NCBI GenBank assembly: GCA_002375765.1
Contig: DFMV01000083.1
Coordinates: forward strand, 1 to 26,667
Direction: 5' to 3'
Source of the DNA: Rhizobiales bacterium UBA3584
GTDB taxonomy: Bacteria > Pseudomonadota > Alphaproteobacteria > Rhizobiales > Devosiaceae
DNA: 26,667 nucleotides
The notes beneath the pieces are model-generated. The model was not told the origin of the DNA and ran no database searches. It saw nothing but the letters and a program-made list of their open reading frames with translations. Numbering within the stretch: the stretch's first letter is position 1; every line of letters starts with the position of its first letter. Below are positions 1 through 7,756 of this stretch, piece after piece. Both the position numbers and the translations under genes were made by a program.

Positions 1-826
1 CACGCTCGACACCATGGCCGGAACCACCGAAGCGACCGCCCGGATCGAGGATGGCATCAACGCCTATCTCTGGGACGGCGCCGACCACATCCTGCGCCCC
101 GTGCGCAATGTCAATCGAATCCCGCTCGACCTGCTCGAAGGCGTGGCCCACCTGCGCGACATCCTGTTGGAGAACACGCTCGCCTTCGCCCGTGGCCATG
201 GCGCCAACAACGCGCTGCTCTGGGGCGCCCGAGGCATGGGCAAGTCCTCTATGGTCAAGGCGATCCACGGTTACATCGAAAGCTCAGGCGAGCCAGGGCT
301 TTCCCGCCTCATCCTCATCGAGATGGCCCGCGAGGACATCGCCACCCTGCCCGTGCTTCTGCGCTTCCTCGTGGACCGCCCCGAGCGCTACATCATCTAC
401 TGCGATGACCTCAGTTTCGACCGCGATGAGTCGAGCTACAAAGCCCTCAAGTCCGTCCTTGACGGTGGACTCGAGGGCCGTCCGGCCAATACCTTGTTCT
501 ACGCCACGTCCAACCGCCGGCACCTGATGCCGCGTGACATGATCGAAAACGAACGCTCTACGGCCATCAATCCCAGCGAAGCGGTCGAGGAAAAGGTCTC
601 GCTCTCCGACCGTTTTGGCCTCTGGCTCGGCTTCCATAATTGCGACCAGGACACCTATCTCGCCATGGTGCGTAACTATGTCGCCCATTACGGGATCGAA
701 GTCGGTGAAGACGAACTGCGTGCTCTGGCGATCGAATGGTCGGCGACTCGCGGATCCCGCTCGGGCCGCGTCGCCATCCAGTTCGTTCGCCACCTGGCGG
801 GCATCAAGGGCAAATCGATCTCCTAG
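1..826 (+). CDS. DUF815-family AAA ATPase, 5' end probably outside window
   Basis: P-loop ATPase of the DUF815 family, widespread in alphaproteobacteria and of unknown cellular role. Numbering from the first ATG in the window (position 14), a Walker A motif GARGMGKS lies at residues 71-78, a Walker B-like YIIYCDD at about 126-132, and a sensor-like FYATSNRR at about 162-169. The stretch ENERSTAINPSEAVEEKVSL and the C-terminal helical part are typical of the family. The reading frame stays open to the left edge, and from memory homologues carry roughly 20 more N-terminal residues, so I infer that the true start is upstream of base 1; ATG at 14 is the fallback start. The TAG stop (824-826) touches the first mosaic repeat. 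The gene converges on the nlpD-like gene. The family call is firm; the biological role is unknown. Confidence 0.88.
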   Translation, partial: TLDTMAGTTEATARIEDGINAYLWDGADHILRPVRNVNRIPLDLLEGVAHLRDILLENTLAFARGHGANNALLWGARGMGKSSMVKAIHGYIESSGEPGLSRLILIEMAREDIATLPVLLRFLVDRPERYIIYCDDLSFDRDESSYKALKSVLDGGLEGRPANTLFYATSNRRHLMPRDMIENERSTAINPSEAVEEKVSLSDRFGLWLGFHNCDQDTYLAMVRNYVAHYGIEVGEDELRALAIEWSATRGSRSGRVAIQFVRHLAGIKGKSIS

Positions 827-911
827 AGCGTGTCCAGATAAAGTGGATGCCACTTTATCTGGACACGCGACAAAACAAAGACCTAGAGCAATTGAAGCGC
901 TGAAATGCTCT
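825..911. repeat. Rhizobial intergenic mosaic element, copy 1
   Basis: A perfect 19-base inverted repeat (828-846 and 850-868, beginning GCGTGTCCAGATAAAGTGG) with a 3-base loop is followed by the tail GCGACAAAACAAAGACC and a second hairpin (AGAGCA 885-890 with TGCTCT 906-911). The same order of head hairpin, tail and terminal hairpin recurs at 21411-21508 and, degraded, at 20308-20376. The composition resembles the RIME-type repeats of rhizobia. It begins on the last bases of the ATPase stop codon, so in RNA it would form a stable 3' hairpin for that gene. Confidence 0.85.
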
Positions 912-922
912 AAGATGCGAAA

Positions 923-946
923 GGGCCGGCCCTCCTGGACCGGCCC
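923..946 (-). terminator. Candidate terminator of the nlpD-like gene
   Basis: GGGCCGG (923-929) pairs with CCGGCCC (940-946). Read on the minus strand the hairpin lies about 40 bases after the stop codon and is followed by TTTCGCATC, which is only weakly T-rich. It may stop transcription from either side of this convergent junction. Confidence 0.45.
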
Positions 947-984
947 CAACAAGGAGCATTGCCTACCAGTATTCTTGAAACTGC

Positions 985-2136
985 TTAGCCCGCGAGCAGC
1001 GGCATCGGATCGACCGGCGTCGCACCCTTGCGCAGCTCGAAATGAAGCTGGGGCCGGCTGACCGATCCGGTCATACCCACTGTGCCGATGGCATCGCCGC
1101 GCGAGATGGTGTCGCCCTTGACCACGCCGATCGTGCTGAGGTGCGCATAGGCCGAAACAAAGCCGTTGGCGTGCTTGACCAGCACCAGATTGCCATAGCC
1201 CTCGACAGCGTTGCCGACATAAATCACTTCGCCGTTTTCGGCAGCGCGCACCGATGTGCCTTCCGGCGCTTCGATGTTGATGCCGGTGCCGCGCGAAGCA
1301 GCAAAATCTGTAATGACCCGACCTGAAAGCGGCCAGCGGAACTTGTCGCTGGTTACCGAGGCGGTCGCCGCGGGGGTCGGCTGCTGCGTTGGCGCTGCCG
1401 CGACCTGAGTGGTCGGCTCAGGCGCGGGCTGGGCAGCCGGGGCGGGCGTGGCGGTCTGGGAGTTGGCCGGAGTGCTCGAAGGCGTTGCCAGCGTCTGACT
1501 GCCCGAAACTGCGGCAACCTGCTGGGTCTGCCCGCGCTGGGCCAGAAGATCGGGACGTCCCGGAATGACAAGACTCTGCCCGACAACGATCTTGTCGGGT
1601 GAAGTGATGTTGTTCGCGGCGATGATGTCCGTCGCGCTCACGTCGTAGCGGCGGGCGATCGTGTAAAGCGATTCACCCGAAGCGATGGTGTGCTTGTAGG
1701 TATCGCCCTGCACCACACCGAGCTGCGGCGAACTCGATTGTGTAGGTTGGGAAGGAGTTGGCGACGGAGAGGATACTGCGGCTGTTTGTGCAGGCATGGC
1801 TTGGGTACTCGTTACTGACGACGGCTGCAAAGCGGGAAGATCCTGGGAGACGACTGCCGACTGCGTGCCGACCGGCGAAGCGGTCGTCCGGTCGATCAGG
1901 ACCGGCCCGGTATTGGCAACACCAACTGCCCCGCCACCGATATTGGCTGGGGGCAGATACGCCGGCATCGCCTGGCCCACTGCGGCACCACCCATCCGCG
2001 AGGTTGATCCGGTAACCGTGGGATCGCCTCCGAATGAACCCATCGAGGAACACCCTGCCAACACAAGGGCAGCAACACTCATGGCAAGTGCAGAGCCGGC
2101 GCTGCGCAGATTGGAACCCGTTACGCTCAAGGTCAT
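985..2136 (-). CDS. nlpD: NlpD-like lipoprotein with LysM and degenerate LytM (M23) domain
   Basis: Envelope lipoprotein of 383 residues. The signal peptide ends in the lipobox LAGC with Cys29, followed by a long Ser/Pro/Thr/Gln linker, a LysM peptidoglycan-binding domain (about 146-192), a second low-complexity linker, and a C-terminal M23/LytM domain (about 266-380). The usual zinc ligands are incomplete: the first His and Asp are replaced in GTGINIEAPEGT, and the HxH motif reads QLHFE. This is the pattern of LytM proteins that activate septal amidases (EnvC, NlpD) and do not cut peptidoglycan themselves. The position downstream of surE and pcm matches the enterobacterial surE-pcm-nlpD order. 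The likely role is therefore activation of an AmiC-type amidase at division; this is inference. The alternative, an active DD-endopeptidase, is disfavoured by the missing ligands. Confidence 0.85.
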   Translation of the reverse strand: MTLSVTGSNLRSAGSALAMSVAALVLAGCSSMGSFGGDPTVTGSTSRMGGAAVGQAMPAYLPPANIGGGAVGVANTGPVLIDRTTASPVGTQSAVVSQDLPALQPSSVTSTQAMPAQTAAVSSPSPTPSQPTQSSSPQLGVVQGDTYKHTIASGESLYTIARRYDVSATDIIAANNITSPDKIVVGQSLVIPGRPDLLAQRGQTQQVAAVSGSQTLATPSSTPANSQTATPAPAAQPAPEPTTQVAAAPTQQPTPAATASVTSDKFRWPLSGRVITDFAASRGTGINIEAPEGTSVRAAENGEVIYVGNAVEGYGNLVLVKHANGFVSAYAHLSTIGVVKGDTISRGDAIGTVGMTGSVSRPQLHFELRKGATPVDPMPLLAG

Positions 2137-2155
2137 GGGAAGTGCCTGTCAACTC

Positions 2156-2182
2156 GTCTACTCAATGGAAGTTAGAGTAGAC
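2156..2182. promoter_or_regulatory. Perfect inverted repeat upstream of the nlpD-like gene
   Basis: GTCTACTC (2156-2163) and GAGTAGAC (2175-2182) are perfect reverse complements separated by 11 bases, 20-46 bases upstream of the nlpD-like start codon. It could be a repressor operator (two half-sites about two helical turns apart) or a leader hairpin in read-through mRNA from pcm. I do not recognise the binding protein. Confidence 0.5.
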
Positions 2183-2227
2183 TTGTTAAGGTAAAGACGA
2201 GCTTAAAGGCGCTGGCATTGCGCGAAG

Positions 2228-2872
2228 TTATACGCCGCGCGATCGTCCGGGGCTGAGAGGCGCCAGCCGCACCGTGCCCATTTCGGTTTCGATGAAACTG
2301 TCATCGGCACGCTCGATGCGTAAAATCGCCTGTCTGTCTGACGGCGCGCCAACCGCCATCACGGCAATTCCCCCATCGCCGAGCTGCTCGACCAGATCTT
2401 CGGGTACCTCGACTACCGACCCGGTCAAAAGGATACGCTCAAACGGCGCCTGCTGTTCAAGGCCCAAAAGCCCATCCTCGTTGAGTCCGATGATGTTGGT
2501 ATAGCCCAGAGCCTGCCAGCGGGTCTGCGCATTGCTGGCCAGAACCCTGTACTTTTCGATCGAGAACACGCGCCTTGCCATCCGCGAGAGCAGCGCCGCC
2601 GAATAGCCCGATCCGGTCCCCACCTCCAGCACCTTGTTGGTGCCCTGCGGCGCGAGTGGCACCAGCAATTGCGCCAGCAGCCCCGGCGCGGTGATCGATT
2701 GCCCGCATTCAATGGGAAGCGAGGATTCGCGATAGGCGTACTCGCCGAAATCCTCGGGCACGAATTTCTCGTGCGGAACGGTCTCGAAAGCGCGCAGGAT
2801 TTCCGGGTCGGTCACGCCGAGCTGGCGAAGGTTCAGGATCAATCCGGCCCGCGCTTCCCAGTAATCGGTCAC
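2228..2872 (-). CDS. pcm: Protein-L-isoaspartate O-methyltransferase
   Basis: Repairs isoaspartyl residues in aged proteins by SAM-dependent methylation. The SAM-binding motif I reads VLEVGTGSGYSAALLS, preceded by the substrate-side segment GQSITAPGLLAQLL, which matches the PIMT family (E. coli type GQTISQP). I chose the GTG at 2870-2872 (214 residues): it lies 16 bases after the surE stop, is preceded by a purine-rich GGCGGGGCGGCG, and gives the family's normal length. The alternative ATG at 2929 adds 19 Arg/Gly-rich residues and overlaps surE. It is part of the serS-surE-pcm-nlpD minus-strand block. A second, divergent family member lies at 23158-23808. Confidence 0.9.
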   Translation of the reverse strand: MTDYWEARAGLILNLRQLGVTDPEILRAFETVPHEKFVPEDFGEYAYRESSLPIECGQSITAPGLLAQLLVPLAPQGTNKVLEVGTGSGYSAALLSRMARRVFSIEKYRVLASNAQTRWQALGYTNIIGLNEDGLLGLEQQAPFERILLTGSVVEVPEDLVEQLGDGGIAVMAVGAPSDRQAILRIERADDSFIETEMGTVRLAPLSPGRSRGV

Positions 2873-2888
2873 GCCGCCGCCCCGCCGC

Positions 2889-3680
2889 TCACCCGCGCCC
2901 GGAGCCCGTGAAGGGCAAACGCCCCTCATGGCGTTGGACGAACTCCATATCGGTCTGCTGCAGCATGAGCGGGGTCACCGTAATCGCCTTGTCTTCATGC
3001 AGGATATGGAAATCCGAGCCGGCGTCCAGAGGCTTGGGCGTGCTGAGAATCGTCACGAAATGCTTGCCCGGATTGTCGCTGGCGTACAATTCGAACGGTG
3101 AATGCGCGAATCGCTGGTGCGGCACCAGCCTGATGCCGCTCACCTCATGAGGCGCGCAGATCGGAAAATTGACGTTGAAATAGGTATCGCGCGCGCCCGC
3201 AACGTCCAGGATGGACCGAATGGTTTGCGCGCCCAGCTCCTCGGCAGGCGCCCAGTCGATCTCATCGTGCCCATGGTCATAATCCATGGCCTGGCTCAAA
3301 GCGATCCCTATGGCGCCATGCAGCGCCCCCTCCCGCGCCCCGGCGGCCGTCCCCGAGCAATGCATGATATCACCCAGATTCTGCCCGCGATTGACCCCGG
3401 ACAGAACGATATCGGGCCGCTTGTCCTTGAGCACATGGGTAATTCCCGCCACCACGCAATCGGCAGGCGTGCCGTCGAGCGAAAATATCCGCTCGCCCCG
3501 CGCCTCGATCTCGATCTCGTAACCGAAAGTCATCCGATGCCCGGTGCCGCTCTGGTTATTGGCTGGAGCCACCACCCACACATCGTCGGAAAGCGCCTTG
3601 GCGATGCCGAGCAGCACGGCAAGTCCCGGCGCATCCACGCCATCGTCATTGGTCAGCAAAATGCGCGGGTTGGCTTTCAT
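2889..3680 (-). CDS. surE: 5'/3'-nucleotidase SurE
   Basis: Metal-dependent nucleoside monophosphate phosphatase, 263 residues, cytosolic. The N-terminal [13 protein letters not shown] carries the metal-binding Asp pair (residues 12-13), followed by [12 protein letters not shown] and the [12 protein letters not shown] loop with its metal-binding Asn. The start at 3680 gives the normal SurE N-terminus; the open frame continues upstream inside serS, but that extension is not SurE-like. Its ATG overlaps the serS stop in a 4-base ATGA, implying translational coupling. pcm follows after 16 bases. The C-terminus runs slightly longer than short SurE proteins and ends in a Gly/Arg tail. Confidence 0.95.
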   Translation of the reverse strand: MKANPRILLTNDDGVDAPGLAVLLGIAKALSDDVWVVAPANNQSGTGHRMTFGYEIEIEARGERIFSLDGTPADCVVAGITHVLKDKRPDIVLSGVNRGQNLGDIMHCSGTAAGAREGALHGAIGIALSQAMDYDHGHDEIDWAPAEELGAQTIRSILDVAGARDTYFNVNFPICAPHEVSGIRLVPHQRFAHSPFELYASDNPGKHFVTILSTPKPLDAGSDFHILHEDKAITVTPLMLQQTDMEFVQRHEGRLPFTGSGRG

Positions 3681-4981
3681 CCGCCGATCTTTTCGATCCC
3701 GCCCATATAGGGACGCAACACCTCGGGAATCGTCACCGACCCGTCTTCGTTCTGGTAGTTTTCCATCACCGCGATCAGCGCCCGCCCCACGGCAACGCCA
3801 GATCCGTTCAGCGTGTGGACGAATTGCGGCTTGCCATTCGCGTCGCGATAGCGCGCATCCATGCGCCGCGCCTGGAAATCCCCGCACACCGAAACCGAAG
3901 AAATCTCGCGATAAGTATCCTGCCCCGGCAGCCACGCCTCGATGTCATAGGTCCGCCGCGCCCCGAACCCCATATCGCCGGTACACAACTGCATGACGCG
4001 GTAATGGATGCCCAGCCGCTTGAGCACTTCTTCCGCACACGCCAGCATCCGCTCATGCTCTTCGGCCGATTTGTCCGGCGTCGTGATCGACACCATCTCG
4101 ACCTTGTTGAACTGGTGCTGGCGCAGCATGCCCCGCGTATCCCGCCCCGCCGACCCCGCTTCCGACCGGAAGCACGGCGTCAGCGCCGTAAACCGCAGCG
4201 GCAGTTCATCTTCAGGAAGGATCGACTCGCGCACGAAATTTGTCAGCGGCACCTCGGCGGTGGGGATCAGTGCCAACCGCCCGTCCCCATGCGGAGCAAA
4301 GAACAGATCTTCCTCGAATTTCGGAAGCTGGTTGGTACCAAACAGCGCCTCGTCCCGAACCAGATAGGGCGGCTGCACTTCGGTGTACCCATGCTGATCC
4401 ACATGCAGATCGATCATGAACTGCCCAATCGCCCGCTCCAGCCGTGCGATCTGCCCCTTGAGCACCACGAACCGGCTGCCCGAAAGCTTGGCAGCGGTTT
4501 CGAAATCCATCCCGCCCATCGCTTCACCGAGTTCGTAATGCTCCTTGGGCGCAAAACCCAGGCTGGGCTTGGCCGGCCGGGTCGCTTCGGATTCATTGGC
4601 CCGGAAATAGGGAACGTTGTCGTTCTCGTCCGCACCCACCGGCACGCCCTCGGCGGGCAGGTTCGGGATCACCGAAAGCGCCGCCCGAATTTCCTCGGTC
4701 AGCGCCTTCTCGCGCGCTTCGAGTTCGCCCAGCTTGTCCTTGAGACCTGACACCTCGGCCATCAATTCCTGCGCCCGTGCCTCGTCCTTTTGCGCCTTGG
4801 CCTGCCCGATCAGTTTCGAGGATGCGTTGCGCTTCTCCTGCACCGCATTGAGCTCGGCCACGACCGCGCGCCGCTCATCATCGAGCGCAACCAGGGATGC
4901 GGAGACCGGCTCCATCCCGCGCGTCTTGAGCGCGGCGTCGAACGCCTCAGGATTTGCACTGATCCACTTGATGTCGAACAT
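3677..4981 (-). CDS. serS: Seryl-tRNA synthetase
   Basis: Class II synthetase that charges tRNA-Ser, 434 residues, a full-length match to the bacterial family. The N-terminal coiled-coil arm (about 30-110, rich in Ala, Glu and Lys) binds the long variable arm of tRNA. The class II core includes [13 protein letters not shown], the motif 2 segment with FRSEAG and [13 protein letters not shown], and the motif 3 segment [19 protein letters not shown]. The ATG at 4981 gives the canonical MFDIKWI start. It ends in an ATGA overlap with surE and lies 71 bases downstream of tatC. Confidence 0.97.
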   Translation of the reverse strand: MFDIKWISANPEAFDAALKTRGMEPVSASLVALDDERRAVVAELNAVQEKRNASSKLIGQAKAQKDEARAQELMAEVSGLKDKLGELEAREKALTEEIRAALSVIPNLPAEGVPVGADENDNVPYFRANESEATRPAKPSLGFAPKEHYELGEAMGGMDFETAAKLSGSRFVVLKGQIARLERAIGQFMIDLHVDQHGYTEVQPPYLVRDEALFGTNQLPKFEEDLFFAPHGDGRLALIPTAEVPLTNFVRESILPEDELPLRFTALTPCFRSEAGSAGRDTRGMLRQHQFNKVEMVSITTPDKSAEEHERMLACAEEVLKRLGIHYRVMQLCTGDMGFGARRTYDIEAWLPGQDTYREISSVSVCGDFQARRMDARYRDANGKPQFVHTLNGSGVAVGRALIAVMENYQNEDGSVTIPEVLRPYMGGIEKIGG

Positions 4982-5052
4982 TTTGGGCTGATCCGCTGGA
5001 AAAAAGATACGGACAGTGCCTAGCCGAGCGCGGCGTCAAACTCAAGGACCGG

Positions 5053-5883
5053 TTAGGTTCCCAAATCCTTGGCCAGTTCCGCTTCGCGTTTCAGCCGCCG
5101 TTTTTCGACAATGCGCACCGCAAAGACCGAAAGCTCATAAAGCAGCAGCAACGGCACCGCGAGGCCGATCTGGGAAATCGGATCGGGCGGCGTAAGAAAC
5201 GCAGCGATAATAATAATCGCCACGACGGCATATTTCCGCCACTTCTTGAGGTTGTCGACGCCGATCAGCCCTATCTGGGCCAGAAGAGTCAGAATAACCG
5301 GCAGCTGAAAGCAAACGCCGAACGCCAGCAGCAGCGTCATGATCAAGCTCAGATATTCCGAAACCCGCGTTACCATCTCGATGGTGACACCAGAAGGATC
5401 GGTCTGTTGCATCCCCAGGAAGAACCCGAGCGCCAGCGGCATAACGCCGTAATAGACCAGCGCCGCACCCACCAGAAAGCAGATCGGCGTGGCCACCAGA
5501 TAAGGCAGGAAGGCCAGCCGCTCGTTCTTGTAGAGCCCCGGCGCCACGAAGGCATAGATTTGTGAAGCGATAATCGGAAACGCCAGGAAGATTGCCGAAA
5601 ACAGCGCTACCGACAGCTTTGTGAAGAAAAATTCCTGCGGCGCCGTATAGATCAGGCGCACCGCCTCTGGGCTCCCTGCCGCCGCAACGAATGGGCCAAG
5701 CAAAAAGCCGTAAATCTGGTCGGCAACGAAAAAGCACAGGATAAACAACACCGCCAGCGCGATGATCGAATAGATCAGTCGTGTGCGCAGCTCCGTCAGA
5801 TGCTCGATCAGCGGCGCTTCGCTGGCCTTGAGTTCATCTTCCTTGGGCGAGGAGCCCGCGATTTTTTCTTGCGCCTGGGTCAT
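5053..5883 (-). CDS. tatC: Sec-independent protein translocase TatC
   Basis: Multispanning inner-membrane receptor of the twin-arginine translocase, which binds the RR signal peptide of folded substrates. It has 276 residues with six hydrophobic segments. Family signatures are the HLTELRTRL motif at about 28-36 before the first membrane span, and LYKNER, where Glu121 corresponds to the signal-binding Glu of E. coli TatC. The cytosolic N-terminal tail (about 27 residues) is somewhat long. Its start codon overlaps the tatB stop in ATGA, so translation is likely coupled. It belongs to the tatABC cluster. Confidence 0.96.
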   Translation of the reverse strand: MTQAQEKIAGSSPKEDELKASEAPLIEHLTELRTRLIYSIIALAVLFILCFFVADQIYGFLLGPFVAAAGSPEAVRLIYTAPQEFFFTKLSVALFSAIFLAFPIIASQIYAFVAPGLYKNERLAFLPYLVATPICFLVGAALVYYGVMPLALGFFLGMQQTDPSGVTIEMVTRVSEYLSLIMTLLLAFGVCFQLPVILTLLAQIGLIGVDNLKKWRKYAVVAIIIIAAFLTPPDPISQIGLAVPLLLLYELSVFAVRIVEKRRLKREAELAKDLGT

Positions 5884-6671
5884 TGTTCGCCGCCCGTTTC
5901 CGCAGTGGCCTTCTTGCGCGCCGGCGTCGTCTTTTTAGATGTCGTCTTGCTGGCGCTCGCACGCGGCTTGGCCGCGGACTTGGGTTGCGCTTCCGCTTCG
6001 TTGCGAGCTGTCGTCTTCGCAGTCAATTTTGCCGCCGGCTTGGCCGCGGCCTTGCTTGGCGCCCGCTTGGGTGCGGCCTTCTTTGCGGGGGCAGCCTTGC
6101 TCGCTGCCGGTTTTGCGCTCTTTGCCGCTGCTTCCGACACTGTCTCGCTGGATTTTGCCGTGACAGCCTTACGCGGCGCGGCCTTCACCTTGCCCTTGGG
6201 CGCATCGGCAAGCGGCGCTGGCTGTTCGGCCGCCGTGGTTGCCGCATTGGCAGGCTTGGCAACCGTCTCGCTCACCTTGGCCCGCAACGCCGCCGAAGCA
6301 GCGGAAGGTTCAGCCCGCGACGGCGCCATCCCGGCCTGTGCGTGGATCGCATCGACGACACTCTCTTCGCCCGATTCGGGCGGCTTGAGCTTGCCGGTCG
6401 GCTCCACCTTGCCGTTTCGGATCGAATTGAATTCGCGATTGATCTCTGCGCTGGTCTGCTTGAGGGGGTCGGAAATTGCCTTCTTGGCCTCGGCGATTTC
6501 ATCGGCTGCGATGGCCTTGTCGATCTCCCGGCGGAAATCATTGCCCATGCGCCGCACGGTGCCCATCATCCGCCCGACATTGCGCATCATCATCGGCAGG
6601 TCTTTCGGGCCGACGACGACAAGCAACACGATGCCGATAACGAGCATCTCGCTCCAGCCAAGCCCAAGCAT
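5880..6671 (-). CDS. tatB: Sec-independent protein translocase TatB with long Ala/Lys tail
   Basis: Partner of TatC in the twin-arginine signal receptor. The N-terminus is canonical: MLGLGWSE with Glu8, one membrane span (about 8-20), the GPKDLP hinge, then the amphipathic helix through about residue 75. After about residue 140 the protein becomes a low-complexity tail of about 120 residues, rich in Ala, Lys, Pro and Ser (repeats such as KAAPKRAPSKAAAKPAAK), resembling histone H1-like tails. The total of 263 residues is well above the 171 of E. coli TatB. The start at 6671 is preceded by AAGGAT on the minus strand. tatA lies 41 bases upstream and tatC overlaps downstream. Confidence 0.94.
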   Translation of the reverse strand: MLGLGWSEMLVIGIVLLVVVGPKDLPMMMRNVGRMMGTVRRMGNDFRREIDKAIAADEIAEAKKAISDPLKQTSAEINREFNSIRNGKVEPTGKLKPPESGEESVVDAIHAQAGMAPSRAEPSAASAALRAKVSETVAKPANAATTAAEQPAPLADAPKGKVKAAPRKAVTAKSSETVSEAAAKSAKPAASKAAPAKKAAPKRAPSKAAAKPAAKLTAKTTARNEAEAQPKSAAKPRASASKTTSKKTTPARKKATAETGGEQ

Positions 6672-6712
6672 GCTGATCTATCCTTGTTTGAAAGCTGTGC
6701 GGAAAAGGCGCT

Positions 6713-6952
6713 TTACGCGTCCTTGCGCGTCTTAGCTTCCGTGGTCTGGTTGAGCGTCGGCTCAGCCTGACCGGGCTTCTGGTCGATCGTGGCCGTCGGC
6801 TTGTCGTCGGGGGTATCGTCTTCGGCCATGCCCTTGCGGAAGGCCTTGATGCCACCTGCGACTTCGCCCATCAGGCTGGAGATCTTGCCGCGCCCGAAAA
6901 GCAGCAGCACGACAATCGCGATAATCAGCAGTCCCCAGGGTCCGGGATTCAT
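6713..6952 (-). CDS. tatA: Sec-independent protein translocase TatA
   Basis: Pore-forming subunit of the twin-arginine translocase, 79 residues. It has one N-terminal membrane span ending in the invariant FG pair (residues 19-20), then the amphipathic helix [14 protein letters not shown] and an acidic, Gln/Thr-rich tail. A strong ribosome binding site, AGGAGG, lies just upstream (minus strand, near 6958-6963). It is the first gene of tatABC and is separated from scpB by 141 bases, enough room for its own promoter, though I see no convincing -35/-10 pair there. Confidence 0.94.
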   Translation of the reverse strand: MNPGPWGLLIIAIVVLLLFGRGKISSLMGEVAGGIKAFRKGMAEDDTPDDKPTATIDQKPGQAEPTLNQTTEAKTRKDA

Positions 6953-7093
6953 TGTGTACCTCCTAATTGCCAGCTCGGCGCTCTGGTCGAACGGCAGATG
7001 TGTCTGGCCCAGAGATATTGATTATTGGCGGCGAAAACAAGGATGCTGTGCCCTCTTGTTCGACCATAATCGTCGCAGCTTGTAGCTGGCCGA

Positions 7094-7756
7094 TCAATCT
7101 TCGCTCTCGGTTTCGGCATCACCGGTATCGTCCGGGTCGAGCGGATCCTCGTCATCGCGCAGCGCGCCATCGAACGGCATGGGCACCTGAAAGCTCGGCG
7201 GCACGCGGCTCGAAAGCAGCCCCGCCCCTTTCAGTTCCTCTAGCCCGGGCAGATCGCCCAGGCCCTCTAACCCGAAATGATCCAGAAACGCCTCCGTCGT
7301 GCCATAGGTCACCGGGCGCCCAGGCGTCCGACGCCGCCCCCGCATCCGCACCCATCCCGCTTCCATGAGCACATCAAGCGTGCCCTTGGAGATCGAAACC
7401 CCGCGCACTTCCTCAATTTCCGCTCGCGTCACCGGCTGGTGATAGGCGATGATCGCCAGCGTCTCGAGCGCCGCCCGCGACAGAGGCCGCGTATCGGTTT
7501 CCTCGCGCCGCAACAGGAAATTGAGATCATCCGCCGTGCGAAACGCCCATTTCGACCCGCGCTGCACCAGATTGATGCCGCGTCCCGCATATCGCGCCTG
7601 CAACGCATCGATCAGGCCATCCACATCGGCCCCATCGGAAAGGAACGGCTGAACATCGCGCAGGTCAACCGGCTCGGCGGACGCAAAAAGCAGCGCCTCA
7701 AGGATGCGCAGATTGCGCTCGTGCAGTTCGGAAACATCGTTTTCCATTGCACTCAT
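7094..7756 (-). CDS. scpB: Segregation and condensation protein ScpB
   Basis: Winged-helix (kite) subunit of the SMC-ScpAB chromosome condensin, 220 residues. The tandem winged helices are recognisable from ILEALLFASAEPVDLRDVQPFL through LETLAIIAYHQPVTRAEIEEVRGV, followed by the conserved GRPVTYGTTEAFLDHFGLEGLGDLPGL region (given here in joined form for orientation only). An acidic tail of about 25 residues closes the protein. The start overlaps the scpA stop by 4 bases. A downstream ATG at 7747 is an alternative start. smc itself is not in the window. Confidence 0.95.
   Translation of the reverse strand: MSAMENDVSELHERNLRILEALLFASAEPVDLRDVQPFLSDGADVDGLIDALQARYAGRGINLVQRGSKWAFRTADDLNFLLRREETDTRPLSRAALETLAIIAYHQPVTRAEIEEVRGVSISKGTLDVLMEAGWVRMRGRRRTPGRPVTYGTTEAFLDHFGLEGLGDLPGLEELKGAGLLSSRVPPSFQVPMPFDGALRDDEDPLDPDDTGDAETESED

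Noticed and set aside
3681..3935. 85-codon extension of surE
   Set aside because: It overlaps serS in another frame and precedes the exact SurE N-terminal motif.
3815..4750. Open frame of 311 codons on the plus strand
   Set aside because: Antisense to serS and explained by its codon usage.
5800..6735. Ala/Leu/Phe-rich open frame that looks membrane-like on the plus strand
   Set aside because: It is the complement of the Ala/Lys-rich tatB tail; the hydrophobicity comes from reading that tail backwards.
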